Source: Clostridiaceae bacterium | Lineage (GTDB): Bacteria; Bacillota; Clostridia; DSM-8532 | Length of the DNA: 64,000 nucleotides | Assembly (NCBI GenBank): GCA_012521615.1 | Contig: JAAYMA010000048.1 | Location: 1 to 64,000 of the forward strand | Reading direction: 5' to 3' | In this document: positions 28,347 through 38,950 of the stretch, in pieces | How the letters are laid out: every line of letters starts with the position of its first letter | How positions within the stretch are numbered: position 1 is the first letter of the stretch | Notes under the pieces: model-generated | The model's database searches: none | The model's input: the letters and a program-made list of their open reading frames with translations, nothing else | What the model was told of the DNA's origin: nothing | Position numbers and translations under genes: made by a program

Positions 28347-29108
28347 TTGATAGACTCACATGCCCACTATGACGACGAAAGATTTAACGAAGATCGTCAT
28401 GAAATTTTGCAAAAATGTGTTGATGAAGGTGTTTCACATATTGTCAATGCGGGGACTGATGTGGAAAGTTCATATGCTTCAGTTTCCCTCGCAGACAAGT
28501 ATCCTTTTGTTTATGCAGCAGTTGGTGTGCACCCTCATGAAGCCTCTGGCTGGAATGATGATACTTTATCAGAATTAAAGAAACTTGCCGGCTGTGAGAA
28601 AGTTGTAGCTATCGGAGAAATAGGACTGGATTATCATTATGATTTTTCCCCAAGATCAGTTCAAAAGGAGGTATTTGCCAGACAGATCGATTTTGCCCGC
28701 AGTCTTAAGAAGCCAGTAATTGTCCATAACAGAGAATCGCACCAGGATATTCTGGATATTCTTAAAAGTGAAAAGGCCTATGAAGTAGGCGGCGTTCTGC
28801 ATTGCTTTTCAGGATCTGTCGAAATGGCTAAGCAGGTGCTGGATCTTGGGTTTATGATTGGTATTGGAGGTCCTGTGACATTTAAGAAAGCAGTTAAGCC
28901 GGTAGAGGTAGTGCGCTATGTCCCACTTGATATGCTGCTTATAGAAACTGATTGCCCTTATTTGTCCCCTGAACCTGTAAGGGGCAGAAGGAATTGGTCG
29001 GGCAATTTAAAATATATATTAGAAAAGATTGCTCAAATAAAAGGTATAGATTATAAAGAAGCAGAAATGGCTACTACTGAAAACGCCAGACAACTTTTCA
29101 AGTTTTGA
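28347..29108 (+). CDS. tatD: TatD-family metal-dependent deoxyribonuclease
   Basis: A 253-residue TIM-barrel hydrolase of the TatD/YcfH (YabD) family. It shows IDSHAHYDDERF, YAAVGVHPHEA, AIGEIGLDYHYDFSP, PVIVHNRESHQDIL, LHCFSGSVEMAK and LIETDCPYLSPEPVRGRRN, covering the metal ligands. It starts with TTG after GAAAGGAAGG, 15 bases beyond metG. The family has 3'-5' exonuclease activity; the precise role in Gram-positives is not settled. Confidence 0.93.
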   Translation: MIDSHAHYDDERFNEDRHEILQKCVDEGVSHIVNAGTDVESSYASVSLADKYPFVYAAVGVHPHEASGWNDDTLSELKKLAGCEKVVAIGEIGLDYHYDFSPRSVQKEVFARQIDFARSLKKPVIVHNRESHQDILDILKSEKAYEVGGVLHCFSGSVEMAKQVLDLGFMIGIGGPVTFKKAVKPVEVVRYVPLDMLLIETDCPYLSPEPVRGRRNWSGNLKYILEKIAQIKGIDYKEAEMATTENARQLFKF

Positions 29109-29158
29109 TGGATTTACTTAGCCTGAGGGTTAAGTTTTCTTGTGGGGTGCGGTCAAAA

Positions 29159-29881
29159 ATGAAAAAATTTGTAATTGTCATGGTCTCAATTTTCATACTT
29201 TTTATATTTATTATGATGAACTATCTTTTGTGGGATAAAGAGAATTTAATGGAACAGAGAGACAATGACAGAATCGAGCAGGACTGGCTCAGAGGACAAA
29301 ATCGGACTCTTCAGGCTACAGTGGAGGAACTGGAGCAGGCTATCCGAAAGCTCCAGGATGAGAAAGAAGAGCAGCAGAACAAGATTATTGATCTTGAAAA
29401 TAAATTGCGCGAGGCTCTGGAAAGAGAGAACAGCAGTATAAAGGATATCCAGGAAAAGAATCAGGCAATCGCTCATTATAAGCGTTTTATGGAAGAAGAG
29501 GTGAAAAATGTCGCTGTAAAATGGTTCAGCGACATAAGCAATAGAAAATATGAAGAATCTTTTGAATATCTGTATAAAAATTTCACTCTCCAGGGCAATA
29601 AGTATGATAAAAAGAACTATATAGAACTGGTAAAAGGTTTTGAAACAATTTATATTTTGCCGGATAAAGACAGTGAGGTTAAACCTTTCGCTGTGATTCA
29701 GGACGAAGGATCAGCATACGAGGTTTATACCAGAATAAAAGCTTTAATTTCGTTAAAGAGTGGGAATATTGAAGGTATAGGGGACATATTCCAAAACGGA
29801 GTGAATACATTGGAAGTTGTGTTCCTTTATGATATAGACCTGGAAAGGTGGATTATTAAATCAATTGAAGTTATCCTGTAA
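29159..29881 (+). CDS. Membrane-anchored coiled-coil protein, unknown function
   Basis: About 240 residues. A short basic start and hydrophobic segment (VIVMVSIFILFIFIMMNYLL) anchor it in the membrane. Residues about 30-110 are a Glu/Lys/Gln-rich coiled coil, and the C-terminal 110 residues (FMEEEVKNVAVKWFSDISNR onward) look like a compact NTF2-like fold facing outside. The start was chosen at MKKFVIV since the upstream extension overlaps tatD and is hydrophilic. It lies between tatD and yabE, where Bacillus has no such gene; a cell-envelope role is suggested by the neighbours only. Confidence 0.65.
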   Translation: MKKFVIVMVSIFILFIFIMMNYLLWDKENLMEQRDNDRIEQDWLRGQNRTLQATVEELEQAIRKLQDEKEEQQNKIIDLENKLREALERENSSIKDIQEKNQAIAHYKRFMEEEVKNVAVKWFSDISNRKYEESFEYLYKNFTLQGNKYDKKNYIELVKGFETIYILPDKDSEVKPFAVIQDEGSAYEVYTRIKALISLKSGNIEGIGDIFQNGVNTLEVVFLYDIDLERWIIKSIEVIL

Positions 29882-29891
29882 CTGGTAAGCC

Positions 29892-29919
29892 TTGACAAAA
29901 AAAATAAAGATGATATAGA
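29892..29919 (+). promoter_or_regulatory. Promoter of the yabE-rsmA transcript
   Basis: TTGACA, 16 bases, then TATAGA (overlapping TAGAAT) form a good sigma-A promoter about 55 bases before the start codon. Confidence 0.6.
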
Positions 29920-29973
29920 ATATAGAAGCTTTGCAGATTGCCTTGTTGGAAATAAATAGGAGAGGAAGTTTGA

Positions 29974-31080
29974 ATGAGTAGAGTTTATATCAAATATATC
30001 AAACGAACTCTTCCCTTAAAAAGATTGGCTATACTGTTAGCTGTATCAGTTTTAGCAATCGCTGCAGGCTTTTTGATTTATTCATCTATTAGTAAAGACA
30101 TCCAGGTTATTGAAAATGGTAACCTATTAGCCGCAAAAACTATGGGAAAGAATGTTCGGCAAGCCCTGGAGAGAATGAATATTACATTAAGTAAAGATGA
30201 TTATGTCAGTATGCCGCTGGACGCAGCATTGGATGTACATGATCTTAATATAATCAATATTAAGAGGGCTGTACCCGTCAACCTTATCGTGGACGGAGAA
30301 AATAAGACAATAATGACATACAGGGATACGGTGGAAGAAGTTATAGACGAAGTCGGTATTACTCTGGGGGCTTTGGACCGTTTCGAAGGTGTGAACCCTT
30401 CTGATCCGGTAGAAGAAGGAATGGATATCCGACTGGTGCGTGTAAAAGAAGAAATTGTAGCAGAGAATGAATACATCCCTTATGAAACTATTGAGAAACC
30501 TAATAATGTTATGAATGTGGGGGAAACAAAAGTTGTCACCCCCGGGGAATACGGCGTACTGAAAAAGAATTACAAGATTGTCTATGAAGATGGAAAACCT
30601 GTATCGAGATCTTTTGTAAATGAAGAAGTTATTAAGCAGGCTGTCAACCAGATTGTAGAGTTTGGCACGGTCTTGAATTTCAGGAACAGCAGAGGAGAAT
30701 TAATCCGCTATTCTAAGAAACTAAATATGCAGGCAACAGCTTATACCGCATCCTTTGAAGATACAGGGAAACATCCTGATCATCCTGCATTCGGAATAAC
30801 ATATACCGGTATGAGGGTAAGACATGGTATGATAGCTGTTGACCCAAAGGTAATTCCGTTAGGAACGAAAGTATATGTGGAAGTGCCTGGCCCGGCTCCT
30901 GACTATGGATTTGCAATAGCTGCCGATATAGGCAGTGCCATAAAAGGAAATCTTATTGATTTATACTTTGATTCATCTAGCAAGGTAAAGGCCTGGGGCA
31001 GGAGAAATGTTGTTGTTTATATATTGAATGAGCAAAATGATGACCGTTGGAAACAAAATTATAATCCATGTCAAGATTAA
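29974..31080 (+). CDS. yabE: YabE-like protein: DUF348, G5 and 3D domains
   Basis: A 368-residue secreted or membrane-anchored cell-wall protein. Residues 15-37 form a membrane segment. Two ubiquitin-like DUF348 repeats (about 40-145) are followed by a G5 domain (about 150-235, IPYETIEKPNNVMNVGE) and a 3D domain (about 250-355), named for its three aspartates: MQATAYTAS, MIAVDPKVIPLGTKVYV and AIAADIGSAIKGNLIDLYFD. Such proteins are Rpf/Sps-like and thought to cleave peptidoglycan during growth or resuscitation. It precedes rsmA as in Bacillus, but rnmV, which lies between them there, is absent. Confidence 0.93.
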   Translation: MSRVYIKYIKRTLPLKRLAILLAVSVLAIAAGFLIYSSISKDIQVIENGNLLAAKTMGKNVRQALERMNITLSKDDYVSMPLDAALDVHDLNIINIKRAVPVNLIVDGENKTIMTYRDTVEEVIDEVGITLGALDRFEGVNPSDPVEEGMDIRLVRVKEEIVAENEYIPYETIEKPNNVMNVGETKVVTPGEYGVLKKNYKIVYEDGKPVSRSFVNEEVIKQAVNQIVEFGTVLNFRNSRGELIRYSKKLNMQATAYTASFEDTGKHPDHPAFGITYTGMRVRHGMIAVDPKVIPLGTKVYVEVPGPAPDYGFAIAADIGSAIKGNLIDLYFDSSSKVKAWGRRNVVVYILNEQNDDRWKQNYNPCQD

Positions 31081-31100
31081 TGGTAAGGTAAAAAGTATTA

Positions 31101-31952
31101 ATGATTAATACAAATGAAATTCTTAAAAAATATGATATAAGACTCACAAAAACTTTGGGTCAGAACTTTCTGACCGATATCAATATTATTCGAAAAATTG
31201 TCAATGAAGGCGAGCTTGAACCTTCTGATTTTGTGTTGGAAATAGGTCCGGGTATTGGTTCGATGACGTGTGAGATTGCTAAAAAAGCCGGAAGAGTAGT
31301 GGCTGTTGAAATAGACAAACGACTGATTCCGGCTCTTGAAGAAACTTTAAGTGATTTTTCCAATGTCACACTAATTAATGAAGATATTATGAAACTGGAT
31401 CTTAATTCCATGACCGGTGATTGGAAGGGATCTCTTAAGGTAATATCAAATCTGCCTTACTATATAACAACTCCCATTATTATGATGCTGCTGGAAAGTG
31501 AAATAGAGTGGGATACCTTAATCTTTATGGTACAGAAAGAGGTAGCTTTGAGAATGGCTGCAGTACCGGGAACTAAAGATTATAGTTCCCTGTCTGTTGC
31601 CGTTAGATATTATTCAGAACCCAAACTTTGTTTCACTGTATCACGGAATTGTTTTATTCCTAAGCCTGAAGTAGATTCAGCAGTGGTCAAATTGAAAAAA
31701 CGGGAGCTCCCTTATTTGAAAGATGTAGATAAGGAATTCTTTTTTAAGATTGTCAAGGCATCCTTCAGCCAAAGAAGAAAAACACTTCTTAACTCGCTTG
31801 GTACACAGCCATGGTTAGAGGGCGGTAAAAACACCTTAAAAGAAACTCTGGGAATTTTAAACCTGAAAGAAACAGTCAGGGCAGAGGAGTTATCTTTGCA
31901 GGATTTCGCAAATCTGGCCAAAACTCTGGCCCAACACGGTTCTGGTGTCTGA
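31101..31952 (+). CDS. rsmA: 16S rRNA (adenine1518/1519-N6)-dimethyltransferase
   Basis: RsmA (KsgA) dimethylates two adjacent adenines in helix 45 of 16S rRNA late in 30S assembly. The 283-residue protein has LTKTLGQNFLTDINIIRKIV, the SAM motif VLEIGPGIGSMTCEIA, VVAVEIDKRLIP, and the catalytic motif ISNLPYYITTPII. FMVQKEVALRM and the C-terminal SFSQRRKTLLNSL are also present. The ribosome binding site is weak (GGTAAGG). It is 20 bases after yabE, so in the same transcript. Confidence 0.96.
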   Translation: MINTNEILKKYDIRLTKTLGQNFLTDINIIRKIVNEGELEPSDFVLEIGPGIGSMTCEIAKKAGRVVAVEIDKRLIPALEETLSDFSNVTLINEDIMKLDLNSMTGDWKGSLKVISNLPYYITTPIIMMLLESEIEWDTLIFMVQKEVALRMAAVPGTKDYSSLSVAVRYYSEPKLCFTVSRNCFIPKPEVDSAVVKLKKRELPYLKDVDKEFFFKIVKASFSQRRKTLLNSLGTQPWLEGGKNTLKETLGILNLKETVRAEELSLQDFANLAKTLAQHGSGV

Positions 31953-32134
31953 ATTCAAACCAGTATCGGATATATTTGTCATACTTTATTGCCTGCATAT
32001 ATGGCCATAAGGTTCTCCGGTGTTTGTCTTTTATATTCTCTGAAAACTTTACCCAGAAAAATAACAGGCAATGTTATATCATCGGTTTTATGTGCGTATA
32101 ATTTTATGAGAAGTTGTCTTTTCAGGGTGGTATT

Positions 32135-33241
32135 ATGCAGTCACTCAGCAGTTTCACCAGAAAATATGCCATTATGGAAGAACTCGACAGCGGGTTTAGT
32201 TCAGGCAGCACTCCCGAAGCTTTTGTCCGCCTCGATTCATGGGAAGGAAATATACAAGCCTCTGTACATGTTAAGGGACTAAAGCAGGGTCCGTTCCAAT
32301 ACAGACTTTATCTGATATTCGATAAAGAAGGTACATTAATTCCCCTTATTGCCGGAACTATGAATGTGTCGTACAGCGGGATGCAAAGCGGACTGGAAAT
32401 AGACGCAAGTATTTTGAAGGAAAATGGTGTAAGACCTGAATCAGTCAGGTATGCTGCAATTGTTGCTGAAGATCGGGACAGGAAGTGGATACCCCTGTTT
32501 TCGAGTTTTGAGAAAAGTTTTAAATGGGATGAAAGTATACGTCAGGTTCTGTTAAAAAAAACTTATACCCCTCCAGTTGATAAAGAGATTAAGCAGCCTG
32601 CCGGCACAGAGGATACCGAGAAAAAAACAGATAATACTGATACAGAAATTAAAGAGAAGATCGCTTCTGTACAAACTGAGGCTGTAATTGACAGTTCTTC
32701 TGAAGAACATATTAAAGCTGAGGAGCAGAAGGAAACGGCAGCTCTGCCGGAAGAGAATGTAAATAATAAAGCTGTTTCTGCATCTAATGTAAAGGAAAAA
32801 ATCTTTGAGAAGCCTAAGGCATTTCCTGCTGAAGATTCTTTTTACAAATGCGATATCAATAAGCTGGAAGGCCTTTTACAAAACAGTTTTGAAAGTTATA
32901 TACCCTTTAAACGTTCCCATAGGGGATACTCGTGGTACAGGGTTTCTGATCTTTCCAAGCTGAGCAATATCATGTATCTGACAGGGGTAAATGTGCCTGT
33001 ATTTGCCAATCCCAAGATTTTGGTGGGACTGTTCAAATACAAGCATATACTGGCAGGATTATATCGTGGTGAAAATGGAAGAAATTATTATGTTATTGGT
33101 GTGCCGGCAAAAAATGAGCGGGATAACCGGCCTTTTGAGACGGCCTGCCGGTGGGTGCCTCTTAAAGACAGTGATATAAGGGATATGGGAGGATACTGGA
33201 TGGTTTATGTCAGTTTAAAAACAGGGGAGATAGTGGTATAA
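32135..33241 (+). CDS. Uncharacterised two-domain protein with charged linker
   Basis: About 368 residues in three parts. Residues 1-145 form a compact N-terminal domain (MEELDSGFSSGSTPEAFVRL, FQYRLYLIFDKEGTLIPLIA). A low-complexity linker rich in Glu, Lys, Thr and Asp follows to about 235. The C-terminal domain of about 125 residues is aromatic and basic (SHRGYSWYRVSDLSKL, HILAGLYRG, CRWVPLKDSDIRDMGGYWMV). No signal peptide or membrane segment is visible, so it is probably cytoplasmic. Similar two-part proteins exist in clostridia without known function, as far as I recall. The internal ATG after CAGGGTGG was chosen. The gene ends inside a long hairpin shared with the convergent remnant. Confidence 0.6.
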   Translation: MQSLSSFTRKYAIMEELDSGFSSGSTPEAFVRLDSWEGNIQASVHVKGLKQGPFQYRLYLIFDKEGTLIPLIAGTMNVSYSGMQSGLEIDASILKENGVRPESVRYAAIVAEDRDRKWIPLFSSFEKSFKWDESIRQVLLKKTYTPPVDKEIKQPAGTEDTEKKTDNTDTEIKEKIASVQTEAVIDSSSEEHIKAEEQKETAALPEENVNNKAVSASNVKEKIFEKPKAFPAEDSFYKCDINKLEGLLQNSFESYIPFKRSHRGYSWYRVSDLSKLSNIMYLTGVNVPVFANPKILVGLFKYKHILAGLYRGENGRNYYVIGVPAKNERDNRPFETACRWVPLKDSDIRDMGGYWMVYVSLKTGEIVV

Positions 33242-33266
33242 AACTATTTTATACCATGTATCTCCC
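33225..33266. terminator. Long hairpin spanning both convergent stop codons
   Basis: GGGAGATA then GGTATAAAA face TTTTATACC then TATCTCCC across a three-base loop, giving 17 pairs with one small internal mismatch. It contains the stop codons of both flanking genes. No T-tract follows on either side, so a role in mRNA end protection is as likely as termination. Confidence 0.6.
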
Positions 33267-34680
33267 GATATTTGCCCGGACTTATACCTTCGTTTTGCTT
33301 AAATATGTTATAGAAAGTCTGTGGAGTGTTAAACCCGGTTAAGTAAGCTATTTCATTTACGGTTAAATCGCTGCGTTTAAGAAGCTTTTTGGCATGTTCG
33401 ATTCTGACTTCACCTATATATTCATTTACAGTTTTTCCGGTTGAGTTTTTGAAGATTCTTGCCAGATACACTTTGTGCATATCAAAAATATTGGCAATGG
33501 TTTCGAGACTCAGATCACTGCTGCAATAATTTTTATCTATATAGTTCTGTATTTTTTTTACTTTGGGATGGGATATTTTGTTATCTGTTTCCCATATTGC
33601 TTCAAATAAGTTGTCAAATCGCTCCAGATACCATTCACACATTTCATTTACTGTTTCGAATTCATTGGTGACATCCACAGAAATTAAATTTGAACCGAAA
33701 ACAGAACTGAATGGAATTTTCTTTTTCGCACAAAAAGATGTGAGCATCCCAAGTAAAACATTATTTATATGCTGGAGATAGTTATATTGCATCATTCCTT
33801 GCAAATCTTTTTTGTAGAGACCGGAAATCTCTTTTTTCAGCGTTTTCAGATTGCCAGTCTCTATCGCCGAGTTTATTTTTTCCAGGCGGACATTTAGGAT
33901 TTCAATCTGGGCAGCCTGTGCCTGATTTTTCACGGATTCATAATACAGCGTTCTGCCTTTGCCGAGAAAAACTCGACATTCCAGAGCATGTCGCGCCTGA
34001 TTGACAATCTCGTATAAATTAAAGGCATCTGCACTGTTATTGCTCACCCCAACAGTAACACGACTGTCTGTATAACGTTTAAGTAATGTACGGATACTTT
34101 GTATCAGCCTGAATTGGTGATTGGCCATATTGAGCCGGCTGTAATCACGGGGGATAAGTGCCAGTATCAGAAGAACATTACTGTCGGCCATATAATATTC
34201 CCCCCCACCAAGGTTGAGCAAAAGCTTTTTTAGATCCTCGCTGATTTTATTGATAAAATTGAGAAGAAATTTTTGGGGGGTCTCCGACCTTACGGCCAGA
34301 CAGAAATATTCATTATTGTGTTTCAGATATGATTGAAGCTGGGCTGCAGCCTCATTACAGGTAAAACCCTTCTCCAGGACTCTGGAAAGAATTCCTTTTT
34401 GCACCGAGGTTTTGGGGGCTGCAGTCAGATCCGCCATAACATTGCTTTCTGGAAAAGCATTCAGCAGAGTATTATAAAGAGTCTCTGCAGTTAAGGCATC
34501 CTTAATAAGGTAATCATATACACCGAGACGTAATGCTTCCTTTGCATAGGAAAAGCTTTCATGGCAGCTTAGAATTATTATTTTTTTATGCTCATCTATC
34601 ATGCGAATCCGGCGTATTAATTCAAGCCCATCCATTACCGGCATTTGGATATCAGTGATTACAAGGTCAGGATTATGCTC
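33244..34680 (-). pseudogene. AraC-type (YesN-like) response regulator, N-terminus deleted
   Basis: The reading frame covers most of a YesN-like response regulator: the receiver from PDLVITDIQMPVMDGLELIR (with the phosphorylated aspartate), LGVYDYLIKDALTAE, a long central region, and a C-terminal AraC double helix-turn-helix (SLETIANIFDMHKVYLARIF, VNEIAYLTGFNTPQTFYNIF). About the first 40 residues of the receiver, including the acidic pocket, are missing. Upstream the frame runs into sequence of a sugar-binding protein gene on the other strand and then a stop. In intact systems such regulators pair with a histidine kinase to control sugar ABC transporters. An internal ATG could give a product, but without a complete receiver or native promoter. 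Confidence 0.85.
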
Positions 34681-34682
34681 GT

Positions 34683-35036
34683 TCTGAAATTAAGACATGG
34701 CTTGTGACCGCTCCTAATGATGAAGGTGCGCAGGGTGCTACCCGCGCTTTAGAACAGGCAGGTAAGGATAAAGATGCCATAGTCATTGGCGTTGGTGGCT
34801 ATCTTGCCAAGGACGAATTTAAGAAAGAGTATTCCTGTTTTAAGGCAACTGCCTATATTGATCCTGTATTGGATGGAACTATAGCAGCAAATGCCGCCAT
34901 GGACTGGATCGAATTTGGAAAAGTTCCTTATGAGGAATACAAAAAAGAAGGACAGGAATTTGGAGTATATCCTTTCAGTGCAACAATGATAGACAGAAAC
35001 AATTACAGAGAAGTAATGGGAGAAGCGGCTGATTAA
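34683..35036 (+). pseudogene. C-terminal remnant of a sugar ABC transporter substrate-binding protein
   Basis: About 117 residues match the C-terminal third of periplasmic sugar-binding (arabinose/xylose-type) proteins: KTWLVTAPNDEGAQGATRAL, VIGVGGYLAKDEFK, YIDPVLDGTIAANAAMDWI and a final YPFSATMIDRNNYREVM. There is no signal peptide, lipobox or first lobe, no ribosome binding site, and the frame opens only about 24 bases upstream. The left end coincides with the broken 5' end of the response regulator on the opposite strand. Its original terminator survives downstream. It is a deletion remnant and is unlikely to be functional. Confidence 0.88.
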
Positions 35037-35054
35037 GATAAATACCAGTATAAC

Positions 35055-35091
35055 AAAGGCGGGTCAGCAACATGGACCTGCCTTTTATTTT
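35055..35091 (+). terminator. Intrinsic terminator after the sugar-binding remnant
   Basis: AAAGGCGGGTC and GGACCTGCCTTT pair over 11 positions, followed by TATTTT. It marks the original 3' end of the binding-protein gene. Confidence 0.85.
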
Positions 35092-35130
35092 AGTAAAAAA
35101 TATCTCTACTGCTAATAAAAGGAGGTTTTT

Positions 35131-36201
35131 ATGACAAATCGCGAAAATGTTTTAAGAGCACTAAGAAGGGAGAATCCCGAAAGAGTTCCATTTGAATTTG
35201 TGCTTTGTCCCTCTAAAATAGAAGAATTCAAAAAGCGGACAGGAGAGAGCGACTATCAGGAATATTATAATTTTCCGATCAGGTATGTGGAACTCAATCC
35301 TACAACGAAGAAGACAGATTTCACTGTTTTTTATGAAGAATTGCCGCAGGATGCTCAGCTGCTTTCTTGGAACCCTGAATGGGGAGTAATGACTGTAAAA
35401 GGTACGGTGGCTCATTTTGAAAGAATGTTTCATCCTATGGAAAAATTCACAACTGTTGAAGAAATAAAAAACTATCCATTCCCGGATTTTAATGAAGAGT
35501 ACCGTTGGACAGGATTTAAGGAAAAAGTGGACTCCCTGAAAGAAAATGATCTTATTGCAGTGGCTTTTATGCAAATGACAATATTTGAAGTAGCCTGGTA
35601 TCTGCGCGGTATGGAGAACCTGTTGATTGATATGGTATGCAATCAGGAAATGGCAGAGGTCTTGCTGGATGAAATTACAGAAATACGTATGGGCATGGCC
35701 GAAAAATACGCCAGATACGGGATTGATATACTTATGCTGGGGGACGACGTTTCATCGCAGCAGGATATGATAATGGATCCCGGGCTGTGGAGGAGATTTC
35801 TGAAACCCAGACTTGCGAAGGTTATTGCCTCAGCAAAAGCAGCCAATCCGGATATACTTATTTTTTATCACGGGGATGGGAATCTTCAGAAAATAATTCC
35901 CGATTTAATAGAAATAGGTGTGGAGATACTAAATCCAGTTCAGCCCGAATGTATGGACCCAATATTAATTAAAAAACTATATGGAGATAAATTAACCCTG
36001 TGGGGTACCCTGGGAACCCAGACAACCCTGCCGTTTGGCACTCCTGAGGAAGTGAAACAAAAATGTAAAGAACTTATAGAAACAGTCGGGAAAGGTGGAG
36101 GCTTGCTGTTGGCTCCCACACACACAATAGAACCCGAGGTTCCCTGGGAAAACATACAGGCTTTTATAGATGCAGCAAAAGAGTATGGGGCGAAGAAATA
36201 A
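35131..36201 (+). CDS. Uroporphyrinogen decarboxylase-like protein (UroD/MtaA superfamily)
   Basis: A 356-residue protein of the UroD superfamily, which includes heme-pathway decarboxylases and cobalamin or methyl-group transferases. It begins MTNRENVLRALRRENPERVP, typical of the non-heme subgroup. It contains DILMLGDDVSSQQDMIMDP, LIFYHGDGNLQKIIPDLIEI, LWGTLGTQTTLPFGTPEEV and GGLLLAPTHTIEPEVPWENI. The canonical UroD substrate arginines are not evident, and no other heme genes are near, so it is probably not HemE. Clostridia carry many such genes near sugar uptake systems; the substrate is unknown. AAAGGAGGTTTTT precedes the ATG. Confidence 0.8.
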   Translation: MTNRENVLRALRRENPERVPFEFVLCPSKIEEFKKRTGESDYQEYYNFPIRYVELNPTTKKTDFTVFYEELPQDAQLLSWNPEWGVMTVKGTVAHFERMFHPMEKFTTVEEIKNYPFPDFNEEYRWTGFKEKVDSLKENDLIAVAFMQMTIFEVAWYLRGMENLLIDMVCNQEMAEVLLDEITEIRMGMAEKYARYGIDILMLGDDVSSQQDMIMDPGLWRRFLKPRLAKVIASAKAANPDILIFYHGDGNLQKIIPDLIEIGVEILNPVQPECMDPILIKKLYGDKLTLWGTLGTQTTLPFGTPEEVKQKCKELIETVGKGGGLLLAPTHTIEPEVPWENIQAFIDAAKEYGAKK

Positions 36202-36238
36202 TAATTTTAATAATTTAAATTATTCCAATTGATTATAT

Positions 36239-36342
36239 TTGCGTTATAACTGAGCAGCCTTTATAATATGAGTGTCTGATATAAATATAAAAATTAACTT
36301 TACACCAATAAGATTTGTTGGTAGCAAGGACGTATCGGACAC
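36239..36342 (+). promoter_or_regulatory. purA promoter and structured 5' leader
   Basis: TTGCGT, 17 bases and a perfect TATAAT form a promoter. Starting almost at the predicted transcript start, GTGTCTGATAT pairs with GTATCGGACAC over 11 positions (two G-U pairs), enclosing 49 bases with an inner ACCAA/TTGGT hairpin. It matches no riboswitch class I can name. Confidence 0.5.
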
Positions 36343-36366
36343 CGGCTTATGCAGGTAATTTAATGA

Positions 36367-37662
<1,296 letters not shown>

Positions 37663-37692
37663 AAGTTTAAAATATATGAATAAGTTTAGCTT

Positions 37693-37720
37693 GAAAGCTG
37701 TCTTTAAAGACAGCTTTTTT
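37693..37720 (+). terminator. Intrinsic terminator of purA
   Basis: AAAGCTGTCTT and AAGACAGCTTT form a stem followed by a run of T. Confidence 0.92.
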
Positions 37721-37804
37721 CATGTTTTTCTCTTGTTGCATTTAGTAACCTGCCTTGCATATCATAAAATTAGATCACTATATCCATAAAATAAGAGGAA
37801 TCTG

Positions 37805-38950
37805 ATGGTATATTTGGATAATGCAGCAACATCCTTCCCCAAACCCCAGGAAGTATACGAAAAAATATATACATTTATGCAGGAATCCTGTGCCAACCCG
37901 GGCAGGTCTTCGCACAGAATGGCAAGAGTTTCGGCTCAATACATAATGCAGACCAGAGAGAGTATTGCAGCTCTTTTTAATATCAGTAACCCCCTGAGAA
38001 TCGGCTTTACAGCAAATGCAACATATGCTCTCAACATGGCCATTAAAGGCATACTCAGAAAAGGAGATCATGTTGTCACCACAGCATTGGAGCATAATTC
38101 TGTTTTGCGTCCTTTATATGAGCTGAAAAAGAAAGGGTTTATAAATTATTCAATAGTACTGCCCCGGAATATTTACGGGGACATAGACCCATACGACATT
38201 GCAAAAGCAATAAGATATAATACGCGACTTATTATTATTACCGCCTCATCGAACGTTACAGGTAATATACTGCCTTTTGAGCAAATCGGGGATATTGCAA
38301 AAAAACATGGTGTTCACTACTTGCTTGATGCATCCCAGGGCGCTGGAGTTCTTCCCATTGATGTCGAAAAAATGAATATAGACTTGCTTGCCTTTCCGGG
38401 ACATAAAGGGCTTATGGGACCACAGGGCACGGGCGGTCTTTACTGCAGGGAAGGACTTAAATTAAAATCAATAATACAGGGTGGTACAGGAAGCAAGTCC
38501 TTTGAAACCGTTCAGCCTGATTTTATGCCTGACCTGATTGAAAGTGGCACTTTAAACACTCCTGGAATTGTCGGTCTGGGAGAGGGGATAAAATTTATCC
38601 TGAAAACAGGTACACAAGCCATACATGAAAGAAAACAGCTCCTAATAAAAAGACTTTATGACATGCTGGAAGGCTCAGGCAATATAAAATTTTATTCAAG
38701 ACCTGAAAACAACAGCGGTGTTTTGGCTCTGCTTATAGATGGGATGGATTCCTCTGAAGCGGCCAATATTCTGGATTCTAAATATCAGATTGCTGTCCGT
38801 CCCGGTTTTCATTGTGCACCTTTGATGCATAAGTTTTTAAAGACTGAAAAAACAGGTCTCGTCAGAATAAGTCCTGGATATTTCAATACTGTTGAGGAAA
38901 TAGAGTATACAGCTGAAAGTATACTTGAAATAGCGGCAGGTTCGAACTAA
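37805..38950 (+). CDS. Cysteine desulfurase-family aminotransferase (class V)
   Basis: A PLP enzyme of 381 residues in the NifS/SufS-like class V group. It shows [60 protein letters not shown], the PLP-lysine motif [15 protein letters not shown], and near the C-terminus [12 protein letters not shown] with a cysteine at the position of the sulfur-accepting loop. This subgroup (EF2568-like) is common in Firmicutes and its sulfur acceptor is unclear; no nifU/sufU gene is adjacent. AAGAGGAATCTG precedes the ATG. It is convergent with the phosphoesterase gene and overlaps it by four bases. Confidence 0.85.
   Translation: MVYLDNAATSFPKPQEVYEKIYTFMQESCANPGRSSHRMARVSAQYIMQTRESIAALFNISNPLRIGFTANATYALNMAIKGILRKGDHVVTTALEHNSVLRPLYELKKKGFINYSIVLPRNIYGDIDPYDIAKAIRYNTRLIIITASSNVTGNILPFEQIGDIAKKHGVHYLLDASQGAGVLPIDVEKMNIDLLAFPGHKGLMGPQGTGGLYCREGLKLKSIIQGGTGSKSFETVQPDFMPDLIESGTLNTPGIVGLGEGIKFILKTGTQAIHERKQLLIKRLYDMLEGSGNIKFYSRPENNSGVLALLIDGMDSSEAANILDSKYQIAVRPGFHCAPLMHKFLKTEKTGLVRISPGYFNTVEEIEYTAESILEIAAGSN

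Noticed and set aside
31989-32282. Frame between rsmA and the two-domain protein gene
   Set aside because: No ribosome binding site; it overlaps the better-supported gene starting at 32,135.
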